Shown piece by piece: positions 9,106 through 18,703 of a stretch of 54,310 nucleotides of DNA. The notes under the pieces are model-generated. The model did no database searches. It was given only the letters and a program-made list of their open reading frames with translations, and was not told the DNA's origin. The position numbers and the translations under genes were made by a program. The DNA lies in the NCBI GenBank assembly GCA_021833365.1, contig JAKBFV010000008.1:1-54310 (forward strand), given 5' to 3'. The stretch is from Pseudomonadota bacterium. Its GTDB lineage: Bacteria > Pseudomonadota > Gammaproteobacteria > Pseudomonadales > Moraxellaceae. The stretch's first letter is position 1. Each line of letters starts with the position of its first letter.

Positions 9106-9120
9106 TGAGAAGTCTTCTCA
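9106..9120. promoter_or_regulatory. Perfect 15-bp palindrome upstream of sodB
   Basis: TGAGAAG-T-CTTCTCA, a 7-1-7 perfect inverted repeat, lies in the gap between the PA3496-like gene and sodB. On the minus strand it abuts a plausible sodB promoter (TTCTCA, 18 nt, CATAAT). It has no T tract, so an operator is more likely than a terminator. The regulator is unknown. Confidence 0.35.
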
Positions 9121-9131
9121 AGAGTCACCGA

Positions 9132-9338
9132 TCAGTCGTCGATGTCGTAATCATAGTCGCGCAGATCGCGCTGCAGACGCCGCTCCTCCAGCCGCTCATC
9201 GATGACGCGGCGCTTCGCCAGGCTGTTTTTGACATGACTGGTCTTGGCGACATCTTCGGCATCAAAGTCATGGTTGCCATTGTCGTCGTCGACGAAACCG
9301 TCTTCCAGTTCAAAATCATCCGACTTACCATTTGACAT
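9132..9338 (-). CDS. PA3496 family putative envelope integrity protein
   Basis: Small acidic protein of 68 aa. The N-terminal half is Asp/Glu-rich, and the C-terminal half has the family-like charged helix [19 protein letters not shown], ending in an acidic DYDYDIDD tail. It resembles the PA3496 family of Pseudomonas, whose role is not established beyond a proposed link to envelope integrity. There is no signal peptide or membrane segment. It is divergent from aspS. Confidence 0.7.
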   Translation of the reverse strand: MSNGKSDDFELEDGFVDDDNGNHDFDAEDVAKTSHVKNSLAKRRVIDERLEERRLQRDLRDYDYDIDD

Positions 9339-9477
9339 GACGCTTCCCCAAGGGTATAGGCAGCACGAGACAAGGCCGCCTATTTACATCCATAAAACGA
9401 CCCTGTCAATCAAAATTTTCCCCTATCCGCCCAAATGCAATGGATCGCGCCTATTCTCGCCATCACCGGCAAGAGGC

Positions 9478-9483
9478 TATAAT
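9478..9483 (+). promoter_or_regulatory. Probable -10 box of the aspS promoter
   Basis: A perfect TATAAT, with a weak TTCTCG about 18 nt upstream. It would start transcription near 9490, about 27 nt before the aspS ATG. Confidence 0.55.
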
Positions 9484-9516
9484 TCCGCCCTTGTCATCAT
9501 CGAATCGGGAAGATCT

Positions 9517-11286
9517 ATGCGTAGCCACTACTGTGGAGAGCTCTCTGTCGAGCACATCGGCGGCAGCGTCGAACTTTGCGGCTGGGTGCACCGTCGCCGT
9601 GACCATGGTGGCGTCATCTTTCTCGACCTGCGCGATCGTTCCGGTCTCGTGCAAATCGTCATCGATCCCGATACGCCTGATGCTTTCGCCGAGGCCGATC
9701 GCTGCCGCAGCGAATTCGTCGTGCGCGTGCAAGGCCGCGTGCGTGAACGCTACGCCGGCACCGAGAATCCCGCCATGGCCACTGGCCGCATCGAGGTGCT
9801 CGGCAAGGACCTGCAAGTGATCGCGCGCGCCGAAACCCCGCCTTTTCCGCTCAACGATGAGTTCGCCGCCGTCGGCGAGGAAGTGCGCCTGCGCTACCGC
9901 TATCTCGATCTGCGCCGCCCCGAGATGCTGCAGCGCTTCCGCTTCCGCTCGCAGGTGACCAGCCGCATCCGCAACTATCTCGACCGTCATGGCTTCATGG
10001 ACGTCGAGACGCCGGTGCTGACCCGCGCCACGCCGGAAGGCGCACGCGACTATCTGGTGCCCTCGCGCACGCAGCAGGGCTCCTTCTTTGCCCTGCCGCA
10101 GTCACCGCAGCTGTTCAAGCAGCTGCTCATGGTCGCCGGTTTCGACCGCTACTACCAGATCGCCAAATGCTTCCGCGACGAGGATCTGCGCGCCGATCGC
10201 CAGCCCGAGTTCACCCAGATCGACATCGAGACCTCTTTTCTCAGTGACGAGCAGATCATGGACCTCGCCGAGGGCATGGTGCGCGAACTGTTCAGCGAAC
10301 TGATGCAGATTGACTTCCCGACCTTCCCGCGCATGAGTTATGACGAGGCCATGCGCCGTTTTGCCTCGGACAAGCCGGATCTGCGCATTCCCCTCGAACT
10401 GGTCGACATCGCCGATCTCGTCCAGGACGTCGAGTTCAAGGTCTTCTCCGGGCCGGCACGCGATGCGCGCGGCCGTGTCGTCGCTCTGCGCGTTCCCGGC
10501 GGTGCCGAGCGCCTGACGCGCAGCCAGATCGATGAATACACGCAGTATGTCGGCATCTTCGGTGCCAAGGGCCTGGCCTACATCAAGGTCAATGATCTCG
10601 CTGCCGGCGTCGCCGGCCTGCAGTCGCCCATCGTCAAGCATATGGAAGGCGTGGTCATGCAGGTGCTCGCGCGCGTCGGCGCGCAAAGTGGCGACATCGT
10701 CTTTTTCGGCGCCGACAAGGCCAAGGTGGTCAACGACGCCATCGGCGCCCTGCGTATCCGCCTCGGCCATGACCTGGCCCTGCTGACCTCGGCCTGGGCA
10801 CCGCTGTGGGTGGTCGACTTCCCGATGTTCGAGGAAAGCGCCGAGGGTCAGTGGACTTCCTGCCACCACCCCTTCACCTTGCCGCGCGGCGACATCGCAA
10901 CGATGATGGCCGATCCCGGGGCCGCCAAGTCGGTGGCCTATGATATGGTCCTCAATGGCACGGAAGTCGGTGGCGGCTCACTGCGCATCTATGACATGAC
11001 GATGCAAAAAGCGGTCTTCAAGGCGCTCGGCATCAGTGATGAGGAAGCGCGCGAAAAATTCGGCTTTCTCCTCGATGCCCTCAGCTTTGGCGCGCCGCCG
11101 CACGGTGGCCTCGCCTTTGGCCTCGACCGCCTGATCATGCTGATGACTGGCGCCAGCTCGATCCGCGACGTCATCGCCTTTCCCAAGACCAAGACGGCGG
11201 AATGCCTGATGACCCAGGCTCCCGCCGCCGTCGACAACAAGCAGCTGCGCGAACTCGGCATCCGCCTGCGCGAAAAGATGGAGTAG
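9517..11286 (+). CDS. aspS: Aspartyl-tRNA synthetase (probably non-discriminating)
   Basis: Class II synthetase that charges tRNA-Asp. It is 589 aa, the normal bacterial length. The OB-fold anticodon-binding domain covers residues 1-110, class II motif 2 is [19 protein letters not shown], the GAD insertion lies in the middle, and motif 3 is [13 protein letters not shown]. His30 (RRRDHGG) and Gly81 occupy the positions that in Pseudomonas AspRS (His31 and about Gly82-83) are linked to relaxed tRNA specificity; E. coli has Leu30. It may therefore also charge tRNA-Asn for GatCAB. The ATG at 9517 matches the family N-terminus; the open frame extends upstream without homology. Confidence 0.95.
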   Translation: MRSHYCGELSVEHIGGSVELCGWVHRRRDHGGVIFLDLRDRSGLVQIVIDPDTPDAFAEADRCRSEFVVRVQGRVRERYAGTENPAMATGRIEVLGKDLQVIARAETPPFPLNDEFAAVGEEVRLRYRYLDLRRPEMLQRFRFRSQVTSRIRNYLDRHGFMDVETPVLTRATPEGARDYLVPSRTQQGSFFALPQSPQLFKQLLMVAGFDRYYQIAKCFRDEDLRADRQPEFTQIDIETSFLSDEQIMDLAEGMVRELFSELMQIDFPTFPRMSYDEAMRRFASDKPDLRIPLELVDIADLVQDVEFKVFSGPARDARGRVVALRVPGGAERLTRSQIDEYTQYVGIFGAKGLAYIKVNDLAAGVAGLQSPIVKHMEGVVMQVLARVGAQSGDIVFFGADKAKVVNDAIGALRIRLGHDLALLTSAWAPLWVVDFPMFEESAEGQWTSCHHPFTLPRGDIATMMADPGAAKSVAYDMVLNGTEVGGGSLRIYDMTMQKAVFKALGISDEEAREKFGFLLDALSFGAPPHGGLAFGLDRLIMLMTGASSIRDVIAFPKTKTAECLMTQAPAAVDNKQLRELGIRLREKME

Positions 11287-11289
11287 GCC

Positions 11290-12042
11290 ATGGCTGGACA
11301 CTCGAAATGGGCCAATATCAAGCACCGCAAGGCCCGTCAGGACGCGGTCAAGGGCAAGGTTTTCACCAAGCTCATCCGTGAAATCACCGTCGCCGCCCGC
11401 ATCGGTGGACCGATCGAAGCCGACAACCCACGCCTGCGCGCCATCGTCGCCAAAGCCCTCGCCGCCAATATGAGCCGCGACGTCATCCAGCGCGCCGTCG
11501 CGCGCGGCGCGCAGAGCGATGATGGCAAGGATCTGTCCGAGATCACCTACGAGGGCTACGGCATCCAGGGTGTCGCCGTCCTGGTCGAGACCATGACTGA
11601 TAACCTCAATCGCACCGTCGCCGAAGTGCGCCACGCCTTTTCCAAGACCGGCGGCAACCTCGGCACCAGCGGCTCGGTCGCCTACCTGTTCGCGCAGCGC
11701 TGCGAGATCGACATCGAACACGCCGCAGCGAGCGAAGACAGGCTCATGGAAATCGCCCTTGAAGCCGGTGCCGACGACGTGCAGGACGAAGATGGCATCT
11801 ACACCATCATCGCACCGCCTGCGGCCTTCGGCGCGATCATGGATGCCCTCGCCCAGGCCGGTATTCGACATAGCCGCGCCGAACTGACCATGCATGCCAG
11901 CACCATGGCCGACATCGATGACGTCGAAAGCGCCGAGAAGATCCTCAAAATGATCGACCTGCTGGAGGATCTCGACGACGTGCAGAACGTCTACTCGAAC
12001 GCCAATTTCTCACCGGCGGTCATGCAGGCCTTGAACGGCTGA
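11290..12042 (+). CDS. yebC: YebC/PmpR family protein
   Basis: Cytoplasmic protein of 250 aa. It has the signature N-terminus [18 protein letters not shown] and family motifs EAGADDV and NVYSNANF. Family members have been described as DNA-binding regulators, and recent work links them to relief of ribosome stalling at polyproline. It lies 3 nt after aspS and 5 nt before ruvC, the classical aspS-yebC-ruvC order, so one transcript is likely. Confidence 0.95.
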   Translation: MAGHSKWANIKHRKARQDAVKGKVFTKLIREITVAARIGGPIEADNPRLRAIVAKALAANMSRDVIQRAVARGAQSDDGKDLSEITYEGYGIQGVAVLVETMTDNLNRTVAEVRHAFSKTGGNLGTSGSVAYLFAQRCEIDIEHAAASEDRLMEIALEAGADDVQDEDGIYTIIAPPAAFGAIMDALAQAGIRHSRAELTMHASTMADIDDVESAEKILKMIDLLEDLDDVQNVYSNANFSPAVMQALNG

Positions 12043-12047
12043 CGATC

Positions 12048-12569
12048 ATGAGCATCGTCCTCGGCATCGACCCTGGCTCGCGCATCACCGGCTACGGCCT
12101 GGTCGCGTTCGAAGGTCGACGCCTGATCTACGTCGACAGCGGCTGTATCCGTACCGAAGGCGCCGCCATGCCGCAGCGCCTGGGCATCATCTTTGCCGCT
12201 GTCGAGTCCATCATCGCTGAACACCGCCCGCACTGGGCGGCGGTCGAGCAGGTGTTCATGGCGCGTAATCCTGACTCCGCCCTCAAGCTTGGCCAGGCAC
12301 GCGGCGCCGCCATCGCCGCGCTGGTGCGCCAGGATCTCGTCGTGGCCGAATACACGGCACGCCAGATCAAGCTCGCTGTCGTCGGCAGCGGCGCGGCGGC
12401 GAAAGCGCAGGTGCAGACCATGGTGACCCATCTCCTGCAGCTGCCACGCGCACCACAGGCCGACGCCGCCGATGCCCTGGCCGCTGCGATCTGTCATGTT
12501 CACCACCACACCACCCTGTCACGCCAGACACAGCAGCTAGCCACGGCGAACGAGGCCCTCACACGATGA
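12048..12569 (+). CDS. ruvC: Holliday junction resolvase RuvC
   Basis: Endonuclease that cuts Holliday junctions in a dimer, acting with RuvAB. It is 173 aa. The RNase H-like fold carries the four acidic residues Asp8 (GIDPGS), Glu67 (AAVEQVF), Asp139 and Asp142 (QADAADALA). The stop overlaps the ruvA start in an ATGA arrangement, showing translational coupling. Confidence 0.96.
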   Translation: MSIVLGIDPGSRITGYGLVAFEGRRLIYVDSGCIRTEGAAMPQRLGIIFAAVESIIAEHRPHWAAVEQVFMARNPDSALKLGQARGAAIAALVRQDLVVAEYTARQIKLAVVGSGAAAKAQVQTMVTHLLQLPRAPQADAADALAAAICHVHHHTTLSRQTQQLATANEALTR

Positions 12570-13174
12570 TCGCACGACTGCAAGGCATACTGCTGGAAAA
12601 GAACGCTGGCCCCATCCTCGTCGATGTGCAGGGTGTCGGCTATGAGCTGATCGTGCCACTCAGCACCCTCAGCCGCCTGCCCGCCTGCGGCCAGCCGACT
12701 TGCCTGCATACGCATCTGCTCATCCGCGAAGACGGACATCATCTTTATGGTTTTCTGTCCAGCACCGAGCGCGACCTCTTTCGTGAACTGATCAAGGTCA
12801 ATGGCATCGGCCCGAAGATCGCCCTCGCCCTGCTCTCCAGTCTCGATGGCGATGAACTCCTCGACTGCCTGATCCAGGAACGCATCAACACCCTCATCCG
12901 TATCCCCGGCATCGGCCGCAAGACCGCCGAGCGCCTGATCCTCGAGCTGCGCGACCGTGCCGAAAAACTGGCACGCGAACTCTTGCCGGCCGCCTCGTCA
13001 CGATCCGGCCCGACCTTGCATGGGCACAGTGATGCCGAGGCTGCGCTCATCCAGCTCGGCTATAAACCCGCTGAGGCGCAGCGTGCCCTGCAGGCGGTCA
13101 GTGACGATCCCAACCAGGATACGGCGAGCCTGCTGCGCCGCGCCCTGAAACATCTCGCCGGAGCCCAGGCATGA
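12566..13174 (+). CDS. ruvA: Holliday junction helicase subunit RuvA
   Basis: Tetrameric junction-binding protein that loads RuvB rings. It is 202 aa. The N-terminal OB fold (residues 1-62) is followed by tandem helix-hairpin-helix motifs ([12 protein letters not shown] and [16 protein letters not shown]) and a C-terminal domain ([21 protein letters not shown]) that contacts RuvB. It overlaps both neighbours by 4 nt. Confidence 0.96.
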   Translation: MIARLQGILLEKNAGPILVDVQGVGYELIVPLSTLSRLPACGQPTCLHTHLLIREDGHHLYGFLSSTERDLFRELIKVNGIGPKIALALLSSLDGDELLDCLIQERINTLIRIPGIGRKTAERLILELRDRAEKLARELLPAASSRSGPTLHGHSDAEAALIQLGYKPAEAQRALQAVSDDPNQDTASLLRRALKHLAGAQA

Positions 13175-14196
13175 TCGAATCCGACCGCATCGTCGCCGCC
13201 ACCGCACAGGGACGTGAAGACCATGTCGACCGCGCCATACGCCCGGTGAGTCTGGCCGACTATATCGGGCAGGCACAGGTGCGCGAGCAGATGAGCATCT
13301 TCATCGCCGCCGCCAAGGCGCGCCACGAGGCCCTCGATCACACCTTGATCTTTGGCCCCCCCGGCCTCGGCAAGACGACCTTGGCGCACATCATCGCCCG
13401 TGAGATGGGCAGTCAGTTGCGCTCCACCTCCGGGCCGGTCCTGGAAAAACCCGGCGACCTCGCCGCCTTGTTGACCAACCTCGAAGCACATGACGTCCTT
13501 TTTATCGATGAGATCCATCGTCTTTCGCCGGCGATCGAGGAGATCCTCTACCCGGCGATGGAGGACTATCAGCTCGACATCGTCATCGGCGATGGCGCCA
13601 GTGCCCGCTCCATCAAACTCGATCTACCGCCTTTCACCCTGGTCGGCGCCACCACCCGCGCAGGTCTGCTGACGGCGCCGCTACGCGACCGCTTCGGCAT
13701 CACCCAGCGCCTGGAGTTTTACGGCGTCGACGACCTCACCGCCATCGTCCAGCGCTCGGCACAGCTCAGCGGCATCGACTGCGCACGCGCCGGCTGCAGC
13801 GAGATCGCCCGGCGCGCGCGCGGCACACCGCGCATCGCCAATCGCCTGTTGCGCCGTGTCCGTGACTACGCCGAAGTGCGCGGCGATGGCCATATCGAAG
13901 CGGATCTCGCCGCTGCCGCTCTCGACCTTCTACAAGTCGATGCGCGTGGCCTCGACGCCATGGATCGCCGTTACCTGCAGCTCCTGCTGACGACGCTGGG
14001 CGGCGGTCCGAGCGGGCTCGAGTCGCTGGCAGCGGCACTGTCGGAAGACAGCGGCACGCTCGAGGACATGGTCGAGCCCTATCTGCTGCAGCAGGGCCTG
14101 ATCGCGCGCACGGCGCGCGGTCGCATCGCCACACCCGCCGCCTGCCTCGCCCTCGGCCTGCCCCTGCCGACGGCCCTCATGGGGGGGCCAGCATGA
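13171..14196 (+). CDS. ruvB: Holliday junction branch migration ATPase RuvB
   Basis: AAA+ motor that drives branch migration. It is 341 aa. Walker A is GPPGLGKT (residues 62-69), Walker B with sensor is LFIDEIH (110-116), the sensor-1 region is [10 protein letters not shown], and the C-terminal winged helix contains [14 protein letters not shown]. It overlaps ybgC by 4 nt. Confidence 0.96.
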   Translation: MIESDRIVAATAQGREDHVDRAIRPVSLADYIGQAQVREQMSIFIAAAKARHEALDHTLIFGPPGLGKTTLAHIIAREMGSQLRSTSGPVLEKPGDLAALLTNLEAHDVLFIDEIHRLSPAIEEILYPAMEDYQLDIVIGDGASARSIKLDLPPFTLVGATTRAGLLTAPLRDRFGITQRLEFYGVDDLTAIVQRSAQLSGIDCARAGCSEIARRARGTPRIANRLLRRVRDYAEVRGDGHIEADLAAAALDLLQVDARGLDAMDRRYLQLLLTTLGGGPSGLESLAAALSEDSGTLEDMVEPYLLQQGLIARTARGRIATPAACLALGLPLPTALMGGPA

Positions 14197-14606
14197 GCGT
14201 GCTCACGTCCTGGCCCGTGCGTGTCTACATCGAAGACACCGACGCCGGCGGCATCGTCTACTACGTCAACTATCTCAAGTTCATGGAACGTGCACGCACC
14301 GAAACCCTGCGCGCCCTCGGTCATGAACACGCCCTCAATACCCTGACCGACGTGCAATTTGTCGTCCGCCGGGCAGAAGTGCGCTATCATCGCCCAGCGC
14401 GCCTCGATGACGCCTTGCAGGTGAGCGCCCGCCTCGTCGAGCTACGCCGCGCCTCGCTGCTGTTTCACCAGGAGATACGGCGCGCTGATGAGCTTCTGTG
14501 CGCCGCCGACATCGATGTCGCCTGCCTGCGTCACAGCGACCTGCGGCCCCAGGCCCTGCCTGCCGACGTCTATGCCTCTTTGACTTCTCTGCTGAATGAG
14601 TCCTGA
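14193..14606 (+). CDS. ybgC: Acyl-CoA thioesterase YbgC
   Basis: Hot-dog fold thioesterase of the tol-pal cluster, 137 aa. The active-site segment [24 protein letters not shown]-like region (residues about 15-37) carries the catalytic Asp. Family members hydrolyse short-chain or malonyl acyl-CoA and associate with phospholipid synthesis at the inner membrane. It is the first gene of the tol-pal set, 5 nt before tolQ. Confidence 0.92.
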   Translation: MSVLTSWPVRVYIEDTDAGGIVYYVNYLKFMERARTETLRALGHEHALNTLTDVQFVVRRAEVRYHRPARLDDALQVSARLVELRRASLLFHQEIRRADELLCAADIDVACLRHSDLRPQALPADVYASLTSLLNES

Positions 14607-14611
14607 CCACC

Positions 14612-15298
14612 ATGATGAACACGCAGTCCTCCACCGACATCCTGCAACTCATGCTGCACGCTTCGCCCGTCGTCCAGGGCGTCATCATCCTGCTCCTCGC
14701 CACCTCTTTGGCGAGCTGGACCATCATCTTCAGTCGCATCAGTTTTTTACGCCGCTCACAGCGCAAGTCGGCAGCCTTCGAGAACGAATTCTGGTCAGGC
14801 GGGCATCTCGGTCAGCTCTATAACAAGCTGCAACGCAGTCCTGACCTCGACGCCGCCGAAGAAAATCTGTTTCGGGAAGGCTTCAAGGAATACACCCGTC
14901 TGCGCGAACAGCTCGACCCCGACGCTGTCATGCAGGGCGTACAGCGCAGCCTGCGCGTCACCCTGATGCGCGAACAGGAACGCATTGAGGCGCACCTGCC
15001 CTTTCTCGCCAGCGTCGGCTCGACCAGCACCTACGTCGGTCTGTTCGGCACCGTCTGGGGCATCATGAATGCCTTCATCGGCCTCGCCCAGATGCATCAG
15101 GCGACCCTCGCCACCGTCGCCCCCGGCATCGCCGAAGCCCTGATCACCACCGCCGTCGGTCTTTTTGCCGCCATCCCCGCCGTGCTCGCCTACAACCGCT
15201 TCAATGCCAGCGGCATGCGCCTGCTCACCCGCTATGAGACTTTCGCCGATGAGTTCTCCGGCATCCTGCACCGGCAAGTGCATGCGGGGCATCGCTGA
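14612..15298 (+). CDS. tolQ: Tol-Pal proton channel subunit TolQ
   Basis: Inner-membrane protein of the TolQ/ExbB/MotA family, 228 aa. Membrane segments lie near residues 20-40, 135-158 and 170-192. The family segment GLFGTVWGIMNAF and the run APGIAEALITTAVGLFAAIPAVLAYN are typical. With TolR it converts the proton gradient into movement of TolA. Two start codons lie side by side (14612 and 14615). The stop and the tolR start overlap as TGATG. Confidence 0.95.
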   Translation: MMNTQSSTDILQLMLHASPVVQGVIILLLATSLASWTIIFSRISFLRRSQRKSAAFENEFWSGGHLGQLYNKLQRSPDLDAAEENLFREGFKEYTRLREQLDPDAVMQGVQRSLRVTLMREQERIEAHLPFLASVGSTSTYVGLFGTVWGIMNAFIGLAQMHQATLATVAPGIAEALITTAVGLFAAIPAVLAYNRFNASGMRLLTRYETFADEFSGILHRQVHAGHR

Positions 15299-15741
15299 TG
15301 GAAGCGGGTTTTCGTCGCGAACGGCAGCGCCCCATGGCCGAAATGAACATCGTGCCCTATATCGACGTCATGCTCGTCCTGCTGGTCATCTTCATGGTCA
15401 CCGCCCCCATGCTCACCCAGGGCCTGAAGGTCGATCTGCCGACCGCTGCCGCCGATCCCCTCGCCGTCAAAAGCCAGGCGCCCATCGTCATCACCCTGAA
15501 AGCCGATGGTTCCCTGTGGGTGCGCGGTTCGCAGGCGCAAGAACAGCCGGTCAACGCCACGGCACTGAGCGGCGTGATACGCGACATGTTGCAGCGACGC
15601 GACAAAGACACCCAGGTGCTGATCAATGCTGATCACCATATCAGCTACGGCCACGTCGTCGAACTGATGTCAGCCTTGCAAAGTGCCGGCATCCGTGACG
15701 TCGGCCTGCTCACCCGTATCGCGGACCCGCAACAGCCATGA
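15298..15741 (+). CDS. tolR: Tol-Pal proton channel subunit TolR
   Basis: Single-pass inner-membrane protein of the ExbD/TolR family, 147 aa. The membrane segment (residues about 17-38, starting MNIVPYIDVMLVLLVIFM) contains the proton-carrying Asp (YIDVMLV). The periplasmic domain follows. It overlaps tolA by 4 nt. Confidence 0.95.
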   Translation: MEAGFRRERQRPMAEMNIVPYIDVMLVLLVIFMVTAPMLTQGLKVDLPTAAADPLAVKSQAPIVITLKADGSLWVRGSQAQEQPVNATALSGVIRDMLQRRDKDTQVLINADHHISYGHVVELMSALQSAGIRDVGLLTRIADPQQP

Positions 15742-16565
15742 ACGGGCGAACCCAGGACCTGCGCTTTCCCCTCTATGCCCTGGCGGTGCACGCCGCCATC
15801 GCGCTACTCCTGATCGTCAGCCCTAAGCCGAAGTCCATCGACATCGCTCCCAGCCGCAGCTTTCATAGTGTCATGCTGGCGCATCTGGCTTCCCCGACGC
15901 GCCCCATGCCGGCCTTGCCGGCGGTGGCGCCAGCGCCAACGCCCGCTCCTGCCCCACACCCGATTCCCACCGTTGTGACGCCGCCAGCGCCCATTCACGG
16001 CGCCACCGGACGGGTGCGCGAGAGCACCGCCGCGAGCCCGCATCCTGCCGACTACGCCAGCGCACCGGTACTCGGCCAGAAGAGCAAGGACCGCGTCGTC
16101 ATGCATCCGAAAGTGCGCGCCGGCGTCGCTATCGACCGGCGCCAGGCGGCGCAGGAGCTGCAAGAGATCGCTCAGGAGGCGGCCAGCCTCGACGCACAGG
16201 CGAAAAAAGCGGCGCAGGACGCCGAGGAGCGCGCCCAGGCAGCGCAGATCGCCGCACAAAAACAGGACGCCGAGAACCAGGCGCTGGTGCAGCGTTATCA
16301 GCAGCGCATCATCGCGCTCATCCACGATCACTGGCAGGAACCCTTGTGTGCCCGCCCCGACATGCTCATCGTCCTGCGCCTGCAACTCCTGCCCGATGGC
16401 AGCATCGTCTCGTCCCTGCCCCTGCAGCCCAACGCCTGCCTGAGCCTGTCGGTGCAGTCAGCCCTCGGCAGCATCGATCGCCTGCCCGTCCCCAGCGATC
16501 CCGTCCTCTTTGAGCGCTATTTTCGCAGCTTCAAATTGCGCTTCACCCCCAATGACGAGCCTTGA
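15738..16565 (+). CDS. tolA: Tol-Pal periplasm-spanning protein TolA
   Basis: Links the TolQR motor to TolB/Pal at the outer membrane during division. It is 275 aa, shorter than the E. coli protein (421). One N-terminal membrane helix (residues about 11-30) is followed by a Pro/Ala-rich linker, an Ala/Gln/Glu-rich helical stretch (about 130-190) and a compact C-terminal domain with the paired Cys expected of domain III (LCARPD and NACLSL). The short helical domain II explains the smaller size. Confidence 0.9.
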   Translation: MNGRTQDLRFPLYALAVHAAIALLLIVSPKPKSIDIAPSRSFHSVMLAHLASPTRPMPALPAVAPAPTPAPAPHPIPTVVTPPAPIHGATGRVRESTAASPHPADYASAPVLGQKSKDRVVMHPKVRAGVAIDRRQAAQELQEIAQEAASLDAQAKKAAQDAEERAQAAQIAAQKQDAENQALVQRYQQRIIALIHDHWQEPLCARPDMLIVLRLQLLPDGSIVSSLPLQPNACLSLSVQSALGSIDRLPVPSDPVLFERYFRSFKLRFTPNDEP

Positions 16566-16676
16566 TTCACACAGCTGTCACGACGAACATGAAAAATTTA
16601 TCATGAAAGAAAGTCTCTACTGGACTCTTGGCGAAATTACCTGATAATGCAGCGCAGTGACGAATCGAGGCGACTC

Positions 16677-17963
16677 ATGGGCTTGCGTGGGATTTTCGGC
16701 TGTTTTCTGCTCATCGGCAGCACATCTTTTGTCCGCGCCGACTTTACGCTCGACATCGTCGGTGGCTCTGATACGGCAACCCCCATCGCTGTCGTGCCTT
16801 TTGGCGGCCCCAATCTCGACGACAATCCCGGCTACATCATCAACAATGACCTCAAATACAGCGGCGTCTTCAAGACCGTCGATGCCCTCAACTTCCCTTC
16901 GCACCCGGTGTCGAGCAACGAAGTCTTCTATCATGACTGGGCACAGGTGGGCAGCGACTATCTGGTCGTCGGCAACACCGCCGAGGATGCCCTCGGCCTC
17001 TATGAGATGCACTATGAGCTGCTCAGCATCCATAGCAAAAAACGCATCTTCGGCGAGACCCTGACCCTCAACGCCAGCCAGTGGCGTGATGCCGCCCATC
17101 AGATCGCCGATCACATCTACCAGAAGATCACCGGCGTGCGCGGCGCTTTCGCCACCCGCATCGCCTACGTCGAGCGCCACGCCGACAGCCACGGACTGCA
17201 CTACGCACTGCGCATCGCCGACAGCGATGGCCATCGCGCCCAGACCATCCTCGCCTCGGATGCCTCGATCATCTCGCCGAGCTGGTCACCGGATGCCGAG
17301 AAGATCGCCTACGTCTCCTTCGAGAGCGGTCGCTCCATCGTCTATGTGCAAAATCTGCGCACGCGCGCACGGCAGCGCGTCGCCGCCTTCGACGGCATCA
17401 ACGGCGCTCCCGCCTGGTCGCCGGATGGCAAGACCCTGGCCATGGCCCTGTCGCGTTCCGGCAACCCCGAGATCTGGCTGCTCGACGTCGCCAGCGGCCA
17501 CTATACGCAGCTCACCCACGATGCTTCGATCAATACCGAACCCTGCTGGTACCCGGATGGCCAGCACCTCGCCTTCACCTCCGACCGCGGTGGTTTTCCG
17601 CAGATCTACAAGGTCAGTCGACAGGGCGGCGATACGCAGCGCATCAGCTTCGATGGCAACTACAATGCCAGTTGTGCAATCAGCCCAGATGGGAGCAAAA
17701 TGGCGGTCGTCCATCGCGAGAAGGGCCAGACCTTCCAGATCGCCATCCAGGATCTGGGGAGTGGCGAGATGAGCGTTCTGTCGCAGTCGCGACTGGATCG
17801 CTCGCCGAGTTTCGCCCCCAATGGCAATATGCTGGTCTACGCGACCCTGCATCAGAATCAGGGGATGTTAGCCCTGATTTCACCCGATGGACGGGTGAAA
17901 GTATTGCTGCCCGAGCAGCAAGGTGAAGCCGGCGAGCCCGCTTGGTCACCATTTTTGCACTGA
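16677..17963 (+). CDS. tolB: Tol-Pal periplasmic beta-propeller TolB
   Basis: Periplasmic protein of 428 aa that binds Pal and TolA. It has a signal peptide (MGLRGIFGCFLLIGSTSFVRA), an N-terminal alpha/beta domain, then repeated WD40-like blades (SPSWSPDAEKIAYVSFE, APAWSPDGKTLAMAL, EPCWYPDGQHLAFTSDRGG). The ATG at 16677 is preferred because GAGG lies at good distance and a clean signal peptide follows; an ATG at 16647 lacks a ribosome-binding site and would add ten charged residues. Separated from tolA by 111 nt. Confidence 0.94.
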   Translation: MGLRGIFGCFLLIGSTSFVRADFTLDIVGGSDTATPIAVVPFGGPNLDDNPGYIINNDLKYSGVFKTVDALNFPSHPVSSNEVFYHDWAQVGSDYLVVGNTAEDALGLYEMHYELLSIHSKKRIFGETLTLNASQWRDAAHQIADHIYQKITGVRGAFATRIAYVERHADSHGLHYALRIADSDGHRAQTILASDASIISPSWSPDAEKIAYVSFESGRSIVYVQNLRTRARQRVAAFDGINGAPAWSPDGKTLAMALSRSGNPEIWLLDVASGHYTQLTHDASINTEPCWYPDGQHLAFTSDRGGFPQIYKVSRQGGDTQRISFDGNYNASCAISPDGSKMAVVHREKGQTFQIAIQDLGSGEMSVLSQSRLDRSPSFAPNGNMLVYATLHQNQGMLALISPDGRVKVLLPEQQGEAGEPAWSPFLH

Positions 17964-17986
17964 GTCATCCAGAGAAGGAAAACATC

Positions 17987-18556
17987 ATGTCCTTGAAGAA
18001 AACCTCGTTGATCGTCGCCATCACCGCCAGCATGGCCCTCGCCGGCTGCGCCTCGCACAAGACCCAACCGGCTCCTGCTCCGGCCCCCGCGCCCGCACCT
18101 GCCGCCCCCGCTCCGGCTCCCGCTCCCGCCCCGCAGGCGGCCGCGATCGACAACTCGGCGGCGCTCAAGGCGCAGGCCGATGCCGACGCCGCCAAGCGCG
18201 CCATGGAAGCGACCCTGGCCGAGCGTACCGTGCATTTCGCCTTCGACTCCTCGGAGCTGCAGAATGCCGACATGAACACGCTGAAGGCGCATGCCAAGTA
18301 TCTGGCAGCGCATGGCGATGCCAAGGTGCGCGTCGAAGGCAACTGCGACGAGCGCGGCACGGCTGAATACAACCTCGCCCTCGGTGAGCGCCGCGCCAAG
18401 GCCGTCGCTTCCTTCCTCGAGAGCGAAGGCGTCAAGGCTGATCAGCTGAAGACGGTCAGCTACGGCAAGGAAAAGCCGGTCGATCCCGCCCACACCGAAG
18501 AAGCCTGGGCGAAGAATCGCCGTGCCGACCTGAACTACCTCGCCGGTCAGCCGTAA
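17987..18556 (+). CDS. pal: Peptidoglycan-associated lipoprotein Pal
   Basis: Outer-membrane lipoprotein that anchors to peptidoglycan, 189 aa. A lipobox (LAGC) ends the signal peptide at about residue 22. A striking Ala-Pro linker (about 27-60) precedes the OmpA-like domain (VHFAFDSSELQ ... GNCDERGTAEYNLALGERRA), with the Asp and Arg that bind diaminopimelate. The ATG at 17987 follows GAGAAGGAAAA; upstream in-frame codons lie inside tolB. Confidence 0.95.
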   Translation: MSLKKTSLIVAITASMALAGCASHKTQPAPAPAPAPAPAAPAPAPAPAPQAAAIDNSAALKAQADADAAKRAMEATLAERTVHFAFDSSELQNADMNTLKAHAKYLAAHGDAKVRVEGNCDERGTAEYNLALGERRAKAVASFLESEGVKADQLKTVSYGKEKPVDPAHTEEAWAKNRRADLNYLAGQP

Positions 18557-18569
18557 GCACGTAAAACCA

Positions 18570-18599
18570 TGACGCCTGGCCCTTATGGACCGGGCGTCA
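18570..18599 (+). terminator. Hairpin after pal, possible weak terminator
   Basis: TGACGCCTGG pairs with CCGGGCGTCA (one G-T pair) and can extend inward around TTAT. No T tract follows, so it may instead stabilise the 3' end of the tol-pal mRNA or attenuate entry into cpoB. Confidence 0.4.
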
Positions 18600-18703
18600 C
18601 GGCCCTTCTGTGGCTTTGCGAGCTCACCCAGGCTTGTGCCTGATGCGCACGCACCATCTTCGCGTTAAAATGACACCTCGTTTCCCGCACGAGATGAGCC
18701 CGC

